DNA from: JBGAKG01 sp044224495 | GTDB lineage: Bacteria; Myxococcota_A; Polyangia; Polyangiales; Polyangiaceae | Assembly: GCA_044224495.1 (NCBI GenBank) | Contig: JBGAKG010000011.1 | Coordinates: 232,439-296,438, forward strand | Direction: 5' to 3' | DNA length: 64,000 nucleotides | Shown here: positions 1 through 8,262 of the stretch, piece by piece | Position numbering within the stretch: position 1 is the stretch's first letter | Layout: each line of letters opens with the position of its first letter | The notes under the pieces: model-generated | Seen by the model: the letters and a program-made list of their open reading frames with translations, nothing else | Database searches by the model: none | Told to the model about the DNA's origin: nothing | Translations under genes and position numbers: made by a program

Positions 1-257
1 ACTTCGACGTGCCCGACGGCGTCACGAGCGTGTACGTGCAGATTGCAAACAAGGGCCAGAACGGCGGCAACTACGACGGGATCGAGCTCTCGATCGACGC
101 GAAGGCCCCCGTGCCGCCGCCGACGCCGACGCCGCCGGTCGAGGAGACCGGCTGCTCCTGCCACGCGGCAGGCGCGCCCACCGGCAGCGGCGGAGCGCTC
201 GCGCTCGCGGGCTTCGTGGGGCTCGCGTTCGTGGCCGCCCGTCGCCGCAAGCGCTGA
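1..257 (+). CDS. C-terminal fragment of a MYXO-CTERM surface protein (5' end outside window)
   Basis: The open frame enters the window at base 3 and ends at 257, so only about 84 C-terminal residues are visible. They contain a Pro/Thr-rich spacer, then a GCSC motif, a hydrophobic segment of about 20 residues and a terminal Arg/Lys cluster. This is the tripartite MYXO-CTERM sorting signal, known to be cleaved by a myxosortase and to leave the protein attached at the cell surface through the Cys. The part before the spacer looks like a beta-rich extracellular domain but is too short to classify. GTG at 9 is internal and is not taken as the start. Confidence 0.8.
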   Translation, partial: FDVPDGVTSVYVQIANKGQNGGNYDGIELSIDAKAPVPPPTPTPPVEETGCSCHAAGAPTGSGGALALAGFVGLAFVAARRRKR

Positions 258-362
258 CGCGGGAGCCGCAAGGGGTGCGCCGCGCGCGCGCAGGTTGCAC
301 CCCGATCGCCGCTGGAAACCCCGGCTTGCGCGCGTGGCACGCCGGTCGCATTGGCGGCCGGC

Positions 363-1544
363 ATGCGACCCGCCCTGCCCTTCGCCCTCGGTCTCCTCGG
401 CGCCTTCGCCTGCACCCCGGCTGCGACGCAGCCGCCGAGCGCACCACCTCCGCCCCAAGCTCCCGTCCTCGCGGCGACCTCCGGCGCGCGGATCGCTGCG
501 GGTCGGGGCGTGACCTGCGCCGTCACCGAGGATGGGCGCGTCCGCTGTTGGGGTCGCAACGACTTGTCCCAACTTGGTACCGGCTCGCGCTCCGACTTCC
601 AGAACAAGCCCGCGTTGGTCGCCGATCTCACCGACGTGGTGAGCGTGGGCGTCGGTCTGGCCCAAGCATGCGCGCTGACCAAGGGCGGTCGCGTCGCGTG
701 TTGGGGGAAGAACGAGACCGCCGGTGACGAGCAGCACGCAGTGCGCGGCTTCCCGGCGACCGTCGTCGAACGCGACGCGAAGCTGCTCACCGTCGGCGGG
801 CGCCACGCCTGCATCGTCACCACCGCGGGCGCTGCGCAGTGCTTCGGCTGGGGCAGCGACGGGCAGCTCGGCACCGGCACCCCCAACTCGACGAGCGATG
901 CGAAGGCCGTCGCCGGGCTCGGAGCCGGCGTTCTCCTCTTGTCCGCCGGCGAGGAGCACACCTGCGGCGTCACCCAGGGCGGCAAGCTCCAGTGCTGGGG
1001 CTCGGCGCGCTACGGACGGCTCGGCAACGGCTCGAGTCAGACGTACGCGGGCTCGCTCTTCCCGATCGACGTCGTCGGGATGAAGGCGGACGTGGCGAGC
1101 GTCGCCGCCGGCGGCGATCGCACCTGCGCGCTCTCGAGCAAGGGCGCCGTCACGTGCTGGGGCCGGTGGAAGCCCGGGCGGCCGCTCTCCGACGCGCAGC
1201 CGACCGAGATCACGGCGACGCCGCTCGAGATCGCAGGGCTCGAGCGCGGCGTCGATGCGATCACCGTCGGCCACGCCCACGCTTGCGCGCTCATGCACGG
1301 CGGCAACGTGAAGTGCTGGGGCTGGAACGAGCGCGGCCAGCTCGGCAACGGTGCGGTCGCCGACTCCGAGACGCCGGTCGACGTGCGTGGGCTCGGCGAC
1401 GCCGTCGCCATCGCCGCCGGCGATCTGCACACGTGCGCGCTGCGGCGGAGCGGCGCCGTCTCGTGCTGGGGTGACAACGGCTTCGGTCAGCTGGGCGACG
1501 GGACGACGAAGGACAGCCCCACGCCAGTGGAGACGAAAGACTGA
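363..1544 (+). CDS. RCC1-repeat lipoprotein
   Basis: A 393-residue protein with an N-terminal signal segment ending in a lipobox-like AFAC (Cys near residue 17) and a Pro/Ala-rich tether. The rest is about seven RCC1-type repeats of around 50 residues, each with a pattern like CAL..GG.V.CWG.N..GQLG, so two Cys recur per blade. RCC1 repeats fold into a seven-bladed propeller. In myxobacteria such proteins are usually exported, and their role is mostly unknown. The ATG at 363 is preferred over an in-frame TTG at 351 because it puts the signal peptide directly at the N-terminus. The gene stands alone and converges on the next gene 18 bp away. Confidence 0.85.
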   Translation: MRPALPFALGLLGAFACTPAATQPPSAPPPPQAPVLAATSGARIAAGRGVTCAVTEDGRVRCWGRNDLSQLGTGSRSDFQNKPALVADLTDVVSVGVGLAQACALTKGGRVACWGKNETAGDEQHAVRGFPATVVERDAKLLTVGGRHACIVTTAGAAQCFGWGSDGQLGTGTPNSTSDAKAVAGLGAGVLLLSAGEEHTCGVTQGGKLQCWGSARYGRLGNGSSQTYAGSLFPIDVVGMKADVASVAAGGDRTCALSSKGAVTCWGRWKPGRPLSDAQPTEITATPLEIAGLERGVDAITVGHAHACALMHGGNVKCWGWNERGQLGNGAVADSETPVDVRGLGDAVAIAAGDLHTCALRRSGAVSCWGDNGFGQLGDGTTKDSPTPVETKD

Positions 1545-1562
1545 GCGCGCGCTTCGAGACCG

Positions 1563-2378
1563 TCAGAGCAGCTTGAAGCTCGCGCGGTAGATCAGCATCA
1601 CCCAGAGCGGCAGGCGCAGCACCTGGAAGCCGAACTCGTCGTCGCCCGGACGCACGAGCACCTGGAGCGACAGCAGATCGTCGCGGTGCTTGATGCCGAG
1701 GCGCACGACGTACATGAGCCCGGCCGAGACCTCGTTCGTGCGCGAGGTCCCGCGCGGCATGTTCATCCACCGGACGTAAGGGCCGAGCGCGCCGAAGTAC
1801 CGGTTGCGGAAGAACAGCACCGCGTCCCCGCGGTAGAGCACGCCGCCGTCGTGGATGTTCGTGTTGAACCAGTCGAACGAGTTCTCCGGCGCTCCCTCCC
1901 AACGCACGGCGTGGTTCGTGACGAACCACAGGCTCTCGAGCGGAACGACGAGTCGGAAGCGCCCCTCGGCCCACGGCCACGTCTCGGCAGAGAAGCTCTT
2001 CGCGCTGTCCTCGTCCAACCGCTGCTGCCGCGTGACGAGCGTGTCGCGGGGGCCGTCGTACGTGCGCCACACGTCGCGAACGCCGAAGCTCGCGCCGAAG
2101 GTGAAGAGAAAATACCGGATGTCGACGTGACCGGCGATCTCGCCGTAGCCGAGGCTCCCGAGCGTGGTGAGGCGAAGGCCGAAGTGGCCGTACGACTCGT
2201 CCTCGATCGGGAGCCGGCCCTCGAGCGTCGCTTGGGCGCCGGCCGTGAACGCATCCCCATGGACCCAGAGCCCCTTCTTGGGCGGATCCAGCATGTAATC
2301 GCGAGGCTGCGGTGGAACCGCGAGGGCGCTCGCCGGAAGGAGAAGCGCACCTACGATCCCTACCCAGGTGGGACGCAT
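1563..2378 (-). CDS. Exported hypothetical protein, probable outer-membrane or periplasmic beta-rich protein
   Basis: A 271-residue protein with a clear Sec signal peptide (hydrophobic run, then ALA before VPPQ). The mature part has alternating hydrophobic/polar stretches, many aromatic residues and a terminal leucine pair, which suits a beta-barrel or beta-sandwich. I recognise no family motif. ATG at 2378 is chosen because the signal peptide begins there. The lipoprotein gene at 2396-2671 lies just upstream on the same strand (17 bp gap), so the two are probably cotranscribed. Function unknown. Confidence 0.7.
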   Translation of the reverse strand: MRPTWVGIVGALLLPASALAVPPQPRDYMLDPPKKGLWVHGDAFTAGAQATLEGRLPIEDESYGHFGLRLTTLGSLGYGEIAGHVDIRYFLFTFGASFGVRDVWRTYDGPRDTLVTRQQRLDEDSAKSFSAETWPWAEGRFRLVVPLESLWFVTNHAVRWEGAPENSFDWFNTNIHDGGVLYRGDAVLFFRNRYFGALGPYVRWMNMPRGTSRTNEVSAGLMYVVRLGIKHRDDLLSLQVLVRPGDDEFGFQVLRLPLWVMLIYRASFKLL

Positions 2379-2395
2379 TGCCCCACTCTACACCG

Positions 2396-2671
2396 TCAGC
2401 GGCAGCGCGCGCAGGTCATCGCTTCGTGGAGGGGGACGGGGCGCGGCTCGACGTGGCGCTCCTCGTCCCGCGCGCTCAGCCCGATCGGCAAGCCGGCCCA
2501 GCGATCGTTGCGCGCGGTCACGGCGCGCTCACTCGTCGCATCGGCGCCGCCCGCGACGATGCCGCCGCCACCACCACCACCGACGGAAGCTCCATCGCGG
2601 AAGGTGGCGCATCCCGTCCCGAAGGAACCGAGGGCGAGAGCGACGACGAGGACGATGGCGTTGGGCTTCAT
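2396..2671 (-). CDS. Small predicted lipoprotein
   Basis: A 91-residue protein from the ATG at 2671: MKPN, a hydrophobic stretch, then SFGTGC as a lipobox variant, and a poly-Gly run (seven Gly) shortly after the Cys. The C-terminal half is charged with two terminal Cys residues. ATGs at 2677 and 2686 are in frame and could also be used; the frame opens further upstream, but the sequence there is Arg-rich and unlike a signal peptide. It precedes the exported protein at 1563-2378 by 17 bp and probably shares its transcript. No homologous family recognised. Confidence 0.55.
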   Translation of the reverse strand: MKPNAIVLVVALALGSFGTGCATFRDGASVGGGGGGGIVAGGADATSERAVTARNDRWAGLPIGLSARDEERHVEPRPVPLHEAMTCARCR

Positions 2672-2813
2672 GTTCATGGTCTCCATGCCCCAGACGATGC
2701 GCGCGCAGCGTCCACGCCACGTCATTGCGGCGTCATCGTTGCGTCACCACCCCGGGACGGAGGGTGTTCGCGCCACCGGGCCGAAAATTTCAAAGCTGCT
2801 AACCTGCGACGCC

Positions 2814-3494
2814 GTGCGACGGCACCCTCGCCTGCGATCGATCCTCGCTGCCTCCGCGCTCGCGCTCGGGTTGCTCGCGTCGCGCACCGCTTCGGCCGAC
2901 GTTCATTGGGACGTGTCGCTCGGGGCCGGCGTCCAGAAGCGCGTGATGATCCAGAAGGTCGGGGACGACGCAGGCTTCGGCCCGTCGCTCTACCTCGATG
3001 GGCACGTCGCGCTCTTCCCGCTCCTTCGCGTCGGCGCGTACGTCACCGGCGAGCTCTCTCCGCAAGGCGGAGTCCCGATGCGCGAGATGCTCGCCGCCGG
3101 CGCCCGCATCAAGATCACGCCGCCGTGGCCGCGCGGCAACGCGCGCATCTACGCGTCGCTCGGGGTCGGCTGGGTGGGTGTCTACGCGCCGAGCTACCAG
3201 CTCACTCTCACCGATCCGAACGGCAAACGCGTCCCGGGCACGATCGACGGCGCTGGCGGCGGCTTCCTCGAGATCCCCGTGACGTTCGGTGTACTCTACA
3301 AGGTTCGCAAGCCCGTCTTCCTCTACGCCGAGCTCTGGGCCCGCTTCGGCATGGGTTTCGTCGGCAGCTACTACGGCGGTGGGGGCGGCGGCCGACAGAT
3401 CGTGACCCCCGGCTTCGAGGGGCAAGTGCTCGCTCCGGCAGGCCAGGATCTCTTCGCGGTGGGGTTGGCGCTCGGGTTCGGCTTCGATTTGTAG
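2814..3494 (+). CDS. Outer-membrane beta-barrel-like exported protein
   Basis: A 226-residue protein from GTG 2814 with a basic N-terminus, a hydrophobic signal segment and a cleavage site after ASA. The mature chain alternates short amphipathic strands rich in Gly, Tyr and Val (LGAGVQ, GAYVTGEL, RIYASLGVGWVG, AVGLALGFGFDL) and ends on an aromatic-rich strand, typical of small OmpA/OprF-type or DUF3575-like barrels. It sits 21 bp upstream of the Ser/Thr kinase gene and may be cotranscribed with it. The long open frame extends far upstream, but only this portion has coding character; the GTG start is inferred from the signal peptide. Confidence 0.7.
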   Translation: MRRHPRLRSILAASALALGLLASRTASADVHWDVSLGAGVQKRVMIQKVGDDAGFGPSLYLDGHVALFPLLRVGAYVTGELSPQGGVPMREMLAAGARIKITPPWPRGNARIYASLGVGWVGVYAPSYQLTLTDPNGKRVPGTIDGAGGGFLEIPVTFGVLYKVRKPVFLYAELWARFGMGFVGSYYGGGGGGRQIVTPGFEGQVLAPAGQDLFAVGLALGFGFDL

Positions 3495-3515
3495 GCTAGG
3501 CTGGAGGACCCGCGC

Positions 3516-5336
3516 ATGCAGACCCCGGCCTCGGCCGACCCCCCGCAGCCTCCGAAGAAGAAGAGCGAGCGCCCTCCCCCGCCCACGCTCGTCGGCTCGG
3601 TGTTGTCCGGGCGCTACCGGCTCGAGCGGATCCTCGGCGAGGGCGGGATGGGCGCGGTCTACCTCGCCGAGCACACGCTCATGCGCAAGCGGCTCGCGGT
3701 GAAGGTGCTCCACCCCGAGCTCACGCGCGTGCCGGAGGTGCTCGCGCGCTTCGAGCGCGAGGCGATGGCAGCCGCCCACATCGAGCACCCCAACGTGGCC
3801 GCCGCCACGGACTTCGTCAAAGCCGAGGACGGCAGCTACTTCTTGGTCCTCGAGTACGTCGAGGGGCCGAGCCTGCGCGACGCGATCGCGAAGGGGCCGA
3901 TGCCGCCGAAGCGCGCGGTCCACATCGCGACCCAGATCGTGTCGGCGCTCGCGCGCGCCCACGGGCTCGGCATCGTCCACCGCGATCTCAAGCCCGAGAA
4001 CGTGATCCTCGCCCCGCGGGACGACGATGCCGACTTCGTGAAGGTGCTCGACTTCGGCATCGCCCGCGTGCCGATGGGCGATGACGGAACGCCCGGCTCG
4101 TCGCTGACGAAGGCCGGCATGGTCTACGGCACCCCCGAGTACATGGCGCCCGAGCAGGCGCTCGGCCAACCCGTCGACGGGCGCGCCGATCTCTACGCCG
4201 TCGGCGTGATGCTCTTCGAGATGCTCTCGGGGCGGCGCCCCTTCGACGACGAGAGCAAGGTGAAGCTGCTCGGCAAGCACCTCACCGCGCCGATCCCCTC
4301 GGTCCGCGAGAAGGCGCCCGTATCGCCCGAGCTCGACGCGGTCGTCGTGAAGCTGCTCTCGAAGGACGCCGGCGATCGCTACGCGGACGCGAAGGATCTC
4401 ATCGCCGCGCTCGGCGCGGTCCCGCTCGACGGCACGCCGGCGCCACCGCCGTCGCGCGGGTCGCTGTCGGGGGCCTCGGCGACGATCGCGTCGATCCCGA
4501 CGCCGCTGCGCACGCTCGCGAACGAAGCGCAGCAGATGTCGCCGCGCTTCCTCGCCATCGCGGGCGGCTCGCTGGCAGCGCTGCTGGGGCTGGTCGTCGT
4601 CATCGCGCTCGTGGTCCGCGCGAAGTCGGGCGGGACGACCTCGGCCGACGCCGGGACGAGCGGCGCCGCCGCCAGCGCGGTCGCATCGGCCGCTGCGGTC
4701 GACGATCTGCGGAAGGCCGACGCGCTCGTGCAGAGCGGCGATCGCGAGCACGCGCTCGCCATCCTCGAGGGCCTCCAGGCCAAGGACCCGAAGCGCCCCG
4801 ACGTCGCCCATCGTCTATTTGCACTCTACAACGAGCGCGGCGACGACAAAGTAGCGATGGCCCAAGCCAGCGTCTGGCTCGACGGCGACCCGTCCGCGAA
4901 GGGCGACGACGTCCTGGTCGCGGCCGCCAAGCGCGCGGCGACCGGCAAGGAAGCGCCCGACGCCGCCATCACGATCCTCGAGCAGTGCGGGCCGAAGGGG
5001 ATCGACGCGCTGTACGATCTCGCGTACGCGAGCAGCGCCCCTGCGGCCGCGGCGCGCGCGCAGAAGTCGCTCGCGAAGAAGGAAGTGCGGGAGGCCGCGT
5101 CGCCCCCGGTCCAGGTCCTGCTCGAGCTCCGTCGCGCGGGGACCTGCGACCAGAAGCACGCCGCGGTCGTCCACGCAGAGACCGCTGGGGACGAGCGCGC
5201 GCTCACGCTCATGGCGCCGCTCGGGGCGACGCGCGGCTGCGGGTTCGCCGGGTTCAAGGACTGCTTTCCCTGCTTGCGCGACGGCTCGCTGACCAAGGCG
5301 CAAACCGCGATCAAGGCGCGCGCGAAGGCGCCCTGA
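3516..5336 (+). CDS. Membrane-anchored Ser/Thr protein kinase (Hanks type) with C-terminal repeat domain
   Basis: A 606-residue kinase. A Pro/Lys-rich leader (1-30) precedes the kinase domain at about 34-300: Gly-rich loop GEGGMGAV, ATP-binding Lys63, catalytic HRDLKPEN (Asp157), DFG (Asp179) and YMAPEQ. All catalytic residues are present, so it should be active. A Pro/Ser linker is followed by one membrane segment at about 347-370 (LAALLGLVVVIALVV), then an Ala-rich helical region resembling TPRs, predicted on the far side of the inner membrane, and a Cys-containing tail. The architecture matches PknB-like sensors of myxobacteria. It converges on the HD protein 7 bp away. The signal sensed is unknown. 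Confidence 0.93.
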   Translation: MQTPASADPPQPPKKKSERPPPPTLVGSVLSGRYRLERILGEGGMGAVYLAEHTLMRKRLAVKVLHPELTRVPEVLARFEREAMAAAHIEHPNVAAATDFVKAEDGSYFLVLEYVEGPSLRDAIAKGPMPPKRAVHIATQIVSALARAHGLGIVHRDLKPENVILAPRDDDADFVKVLDFGIARVPMGDDGTPGSSLTKAGMVYGTPEYMAPEQALGQPVDGRADLYAVGVMLFEMLSGRRPFDDESKVKLLGKHLTAPIPSVREKAPVSPELDAVVVKLLSKDAGDRYADAKDLIAALGAVPLDGTPAPPPSRGSLSGASATIASIPTPLRTLANEAQQMSPRFLAIAGGSLAALLGLVVVIALVVRAKSGGTTSADAGTSGAAASAVASAAAVDDLRKADALVQSGDREHALAILEGLQAKDPKRPDVAHRLFALYNERGDDKVAMAQASVWLDGDPSAKGDDVLVAAAKRAATGKEAPDAAITILEQCGPKGIDALYDLAYASSAPAAAARAQKSLAKKEVREAASPPVQVLLELRRAGTCDQKHAAVVHAETAGDERALTLMAPLGATRGCGFAGFKDCFPCLRDGSLTKAQTAIKARAKAP

Positions 5337-5343
5337 GCCGCCT

Positions 5344-6309
5344 TCAGCTGCCGAGGAAGCGCTCTCGGTTCGCGCCCACGAACGCGACGTAGTCCTCGCT
5401 CGGCAGGTTCGGCGCGATCTCGCCCGAGGCCACGCACGCCTCGAGCTTCTTCTTGATCTCGCCCACGAGCCGCGACGGCGGCAGCGCGAACGCCTTCATG
5501 ATCGCATCGCCCACGCCGGTCGGGAGCGGCGGGACCTTCGCGTCTTCCGCCTGGATCGTGCGGATGCGCTCCGCGAGCTCGCTGATCTGCGAGAGCCCCT
5601 TCTTCTTCTTCTCGGGGCGCTTGGTCGTGATGTCGGCGCGCGCCAGGCACAGCAGATCGTCGAGGTGATCGCCCAACTCGCGCGCGAAGCGGCGCACCGC
5701 GCTGTCGGTCCAGCTCGGCTCGTATTGGTTCGCGCGCAGGTGATGCAGGACGAGGAACCGCACCGTCGACTGGAGCGCCGGCTCCGGCCCGAAGAGACCC
5801 ATTCGCCGCTCGAGCTTGTCGAACATGCGCGCCCCGACCTCGGCGTGACCGAAGAAGTGCACCTTCCCGTCGGGCGAGATGCTGCGCGTCTTCACCTTGC
5901 CGATGTCGTGGAAGAGCGACGCCCAGCGCACCTCGAGCCGCGGGACCGCCTGCCGCACGACCTGCTTCGTGTGCTTCCAGACGTCCTTGTGGCGCCACTC
6001 GCCGTCGCCGAAGCCGACCATCGCCTTCACCTCGGGGAAGAAGGCGTCCAGCGCACCGTTCGCGAGGAGGGCGTCCAGGCCCGCCTCGGGATCCGACCCC
6101 ATCACCACCCGGTCGAGGCGGCTCCGCAGTGCCGCCGCGTCCAGCCGGGCCAGCTGTGCAAAATCGTCACGCTCCGCGAAGAGGAGCAGCCCGCCGCCCG
6201 GCTCTCCGGGGAGAACCTCCGCCCGCTCCGCCACACGCGCCGCCTGCTCCAGCGCGTCCATGGCGCGGCTCGTGGGAGAACTGGATCGGGCTTCGAAGCT
6301 CGTGGTCAT
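5344..6309 (-). CDS. HD-domain protein resembling the C-terminal half of CCA-adding/poly(A) polymerase enzymes
   Basis: A 321-residue protein. Residues 60-130 resemble the RNA-binding neck of bacterial tRNA nucleotidyltransferases (GLDALLANGALDAFFPEV), followed by an HD phosphohydrolase domain with metal ligands in H-KDVWKHT, FHDIGK and FGHAEVG. The N-terminal nucleotidyltransferase head with its GGxxRD and DxD motifs is absent, and no such sequence is encoded upstream because a divergent gene begins at 6367. It may be a 2',3'-cyclic phosphodiesterase or phosphatase of the family, acting on RNA ends or nucleotides. An alternative start is ATG 6261, which would remove a low-complexity leader; neither start has a strong Shine-Dalgarno. 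Confidence 0.78.
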   Translation of the reverse strand: MTTSFEARSSSPTSRAMDALEQAARVAERAEVLPGEPGGGLLLFAERDDFAQLARLDAAALRSRLDRVVMGSDPEAGLDALLANGALDAFFPEVKAMVGFGDGEWRHKDVWKHTKQVVRQAVPRLEVRWASLFHDIGKVKTRSISPDGKVHFFGHAEVGARMFDKLERRMGLFGPEPALQSTVRFLVLHHLRANQYEPSWTDSAVRRFARELGDHLDDLLCLARADITTKRPEKKKKGLSQISELAERIRTIQAEDAKVPPLPTGVGDAIMKAFALPPSRLVGEIKKKLEACVASGEIAPNLPSEDYVAFVGANRERFLGS

Positions 6310-6366
6310 GTCGGGGGCGGGCGTCTATCATATCAGGACGTGCCGAGCACGCTCTTGGAGGGATCG

Positions 6367-6981
6367 ATGCCGCATGACCACCGACGCAGCACCCCGACGA
6401 TCATGACGTTGGCTCTCGCCGCGCTGGGCGCCGGCGCGATCGGTTGCGGCGGGGCGACCCCGTCCGATCTCTTCGGCACCCCACCCGACGCCAGCATCGA
6501 CGTGCAGCCGATCGACGCCGGAAAAGACGTCCGCGCCGACGCGGACAAGCCCGACACCGGGCCGCCGCCGAGCCCGATCATCGCGTGCGGGCCGCCGATC
6601 AACCAGCCGCAAGCCAAGTGCGACGCGACCAAGAAGGAGTACTGCTGTCGCCGGGGCGACGCCGATCCCTTCAAGTACAACTGCGAGACCGATCCGACGT
6701 CCTGCAACGATCCCAACTCCGTCTCGATCCAGTGCTCGAGCAGCCAGAACTGCGCCGCGATCGGGCTCATCGGGAGCGTCTGCTGTGGGACGCTCGTCGG
6801 TACGGGCGGTGGCGGCAGCGTCATCGTCGGCACGCAGTGCACGTCGGTCTCGAACTGCACGTCCGGCGGCAGCGTCGGAAAGACGATCCTCTGCGATCCA
6901 GGGGCGCCGAACAATTGCCCCAACGGCGGAACCTGCAAGCTGAGCGCACAAACGATGCCCGGCTACTACCTCTGCATCTAG
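6367..6981 (+). CDS. Cys-rich lipoprotein, first of three tandem paralogues
   Basis: A 204-residue protein with a signal peptide and lipobox ending AIGCGG, followed by SDLFGTPPD and an Asp-rich tether. The mature domain has about 15 Cys, including CC pairs (EYCCRRG, SVCCGTL), and ends C-KLS...PGYYLCI. The N-terminal CGGAT-SDLFGTP and C-terminal CKLS/GYYxC signatures recur in the next two genes, so the three are a tandem family. An AGGG Shine-Dalgarno lies about 6 bp before ATG 6367. No known family recognised; the disulfide-rich fold and lipid anchor suggest an envelope or surface role. Confidence 0.75.
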   Translation: MPHDHRRSTPTIMTLALAALGAGAIGCGGATPSDLFGTPPDASIDVQPIDAGKDVRADADKPDTGPPPSPIIACGPPINQPQAKCDATKKEYCCRRGDADPFKYNCETDPTSCNDPNSVSIQCSSSQNCAAIGLIGSVCCGTLVGTGGGGSVIVGTQCTSVSNCTSGGSVGKTILCDPGAPNNCPNGGTCKLSAQTMPGYYLCI

Positions 6982-7026
6982 AACCCGTCGTTGCGGGGCG
7001 GCGTTCGGTGGGGCAAAATCCGCCGC

Positions 7027-7620
7027 ATGCGGTCCTTGCTTTGGCTGAGCGCAGTCGCGCTCGTGATGGTGGCTTGCGGCGGCGCGCGCGAGACGGATCT
7101 CCAGGGCACGCCGCCCGGGAACGACGCGAGCACCACGGTCGACACGGGGATCGATCCCGGTGAGGACGGGGGCACGAGCGAAGACGCCTCTCCCGGCGAA
7201 GACGTCGTCGTCATCGTCGATGCGAGCAAGCCGGACGTCGCGCCGCCCTACAAGGATCCGGGCATCTGGTGCGGCCAGAGCTTCTGCACGCCCAGCACGC
7301 AGTACTGCTGCAACGACAAAGACTTCCAACAGAACCCGACGTACGTGTGCCAGGCGACGAGCACGATCGCCGGCTGCGTCCTCGGCGTGAAGGTCAGCTG
7401 CGACAGCCAGGCCGATTGTCCGTCGAGCCAGATCTGCTGCGGCGGTCTGCAGAACGGCTCCTACGACGAGGTGTCGTGCAAGCCGACGTGCACCGGCGTC
7501 GTGAACTTCCGCAACCAGATCCGGTTCTGCGATCCGAAGGCACCGGTCGACGAGTGCAAGCAGCAGAACCAGCAGTGCAAGCTGAGCAACGCCCTCAAGG
7601 GCTACTACGTCTGTCAGTGA
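7027..7620 (+). CDS. Cys-rich lipoprotein, second tandem paralogue
   Basis: A 197-residue protein from ATG 7027: short signal peptide with lipobox MVACGG, then RETDLQGTPPG, an Asp/Gly tether of about 60 residues, and a Cys-rich domain (QYCCND, QICCGG) that ends CKLSN...GYYVCQ. It is collinear with the genes at 6367 and 7632 but sequence identity is moderate, so the duplication is old. The stop at 7620 lies 11 bp before the next start, suggesting one transcript for at least these two. Function unknown. Confidence 0.75.
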   Translation: MRSLLWLSAVALVMVACGGARETDLQGTPPGNDASTTVDTGIDPGEDGGTSEDASPGEDVVVIVDASKPDVAPPYKDPGIWCGQSFCTPSTQYCCNDKDFQQNPTYVCQATSTIAGCVLGVKVSCDSQADCPSSQICCGGLQNGSYDEVSCKPTCTGVVNFRNQIRFCDPKAPVDECKQQNQQCKLSNALKGYYVCQ

Positions 7621-7631
7621 AGGAGCCCCCG

Positions 7632-8255
7632 ATGCGCGCGCACTTCCTTGGCCCGATCGCAATCATGGCCGCGGCGCTCGTCGCTTGCGGCGGCGCGACC
7701 GAGAGCGATCTCTTCGGCACGCCCAACGGCTCGTCCGGCAACGACGCATCGACCACGAAGGACGCCACGTCCGGGAACGACGGCGGCGTCACTCCCGACG
7801 ATGCCACCGTGACGCTCGACGCGACACCGATCATCGACGCGACGCCGCTCCCCGACGTCAGCGTGATCGACTCCGGCCCGACGGACCCCGGCACGCTCTG
7901 CTTCACGCCCTCGCAGACCTTCTGCAAGAACGAGAGCGAGCTCTGCTGCATCAAGCAGCAAGGGTCCACGTGCATCGCGTCGAACACGGCGAGCTCGTGC
8001 GTGACGACGAAGATGTTCTGCGACAACAGCGACTCCTGCAAACAAGGCGAGGTCTGCTGCGGCTCGATCATCAACAACGGGCAGGGCAACTTCTACACGG
8101 AGATCAAGTGCAGCGCGTCGTGCAACGTCACGGCGCAGCAGATCCCCGGCCAACGCCGCTTCTGCAACCCCGCACACAACCCGGATGACTGCGCCGTGCA
8201 CGGGCTGACGTGCAAGCAGAGCGGGCTCCTGCCCGGCTACTACATCTGCCAGTGA
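7632..8255 (+). CDS. Cys-rich lipoprotein, third tandem paralogue
   Basis: A 207-residue protein with a classical lipobox LVAC followed by GGATESDLFGTPNG, the same post-lipobox signature as the first paralogue, and an Asp/Thr-rich tether. The mature domain keeps the CC pairs (ELCCIK, EVCCGS), the FCNP segment and the terminal CK...PGYYICQ. A good Shine-Dalgarno (AAGGAG) lies 6-7 bp before ATG 7632. It converges on the LamG gene 7 bp away. No known domain recognised; Cys spacing could be matched to its siblings to define the family. Confidence 0.75.
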   Translation: MRAHFLGPIAIMAAALVACGGATESDLFGTPNGSSGNDASTTKDATSGNDGGVTPDDATVTLDATPIIDATPLPDVSVIDSGPTDPGTLCFTPSQTFCKNESELCCIKQQGSTCIASNTASSCVTTKMFCDNSDSCKQGEVCCGSIINNGQGNFYTEIKCSASCNVTAQQIPGQRRFCNPAHNPDDCAVHGLTCKQSGLLPGYYICQ

Positions 8256-8262
8256 GCCACGG

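Noticed and set aside
2799..4811. Long open frame of about 670 codons opposite the kinase gene
   Set aside because: It is the antisense of a clear kinase frame, has Arg/Glu/Ala low-complexity composition typical of high-GC shadow frames, and lacks any motif.
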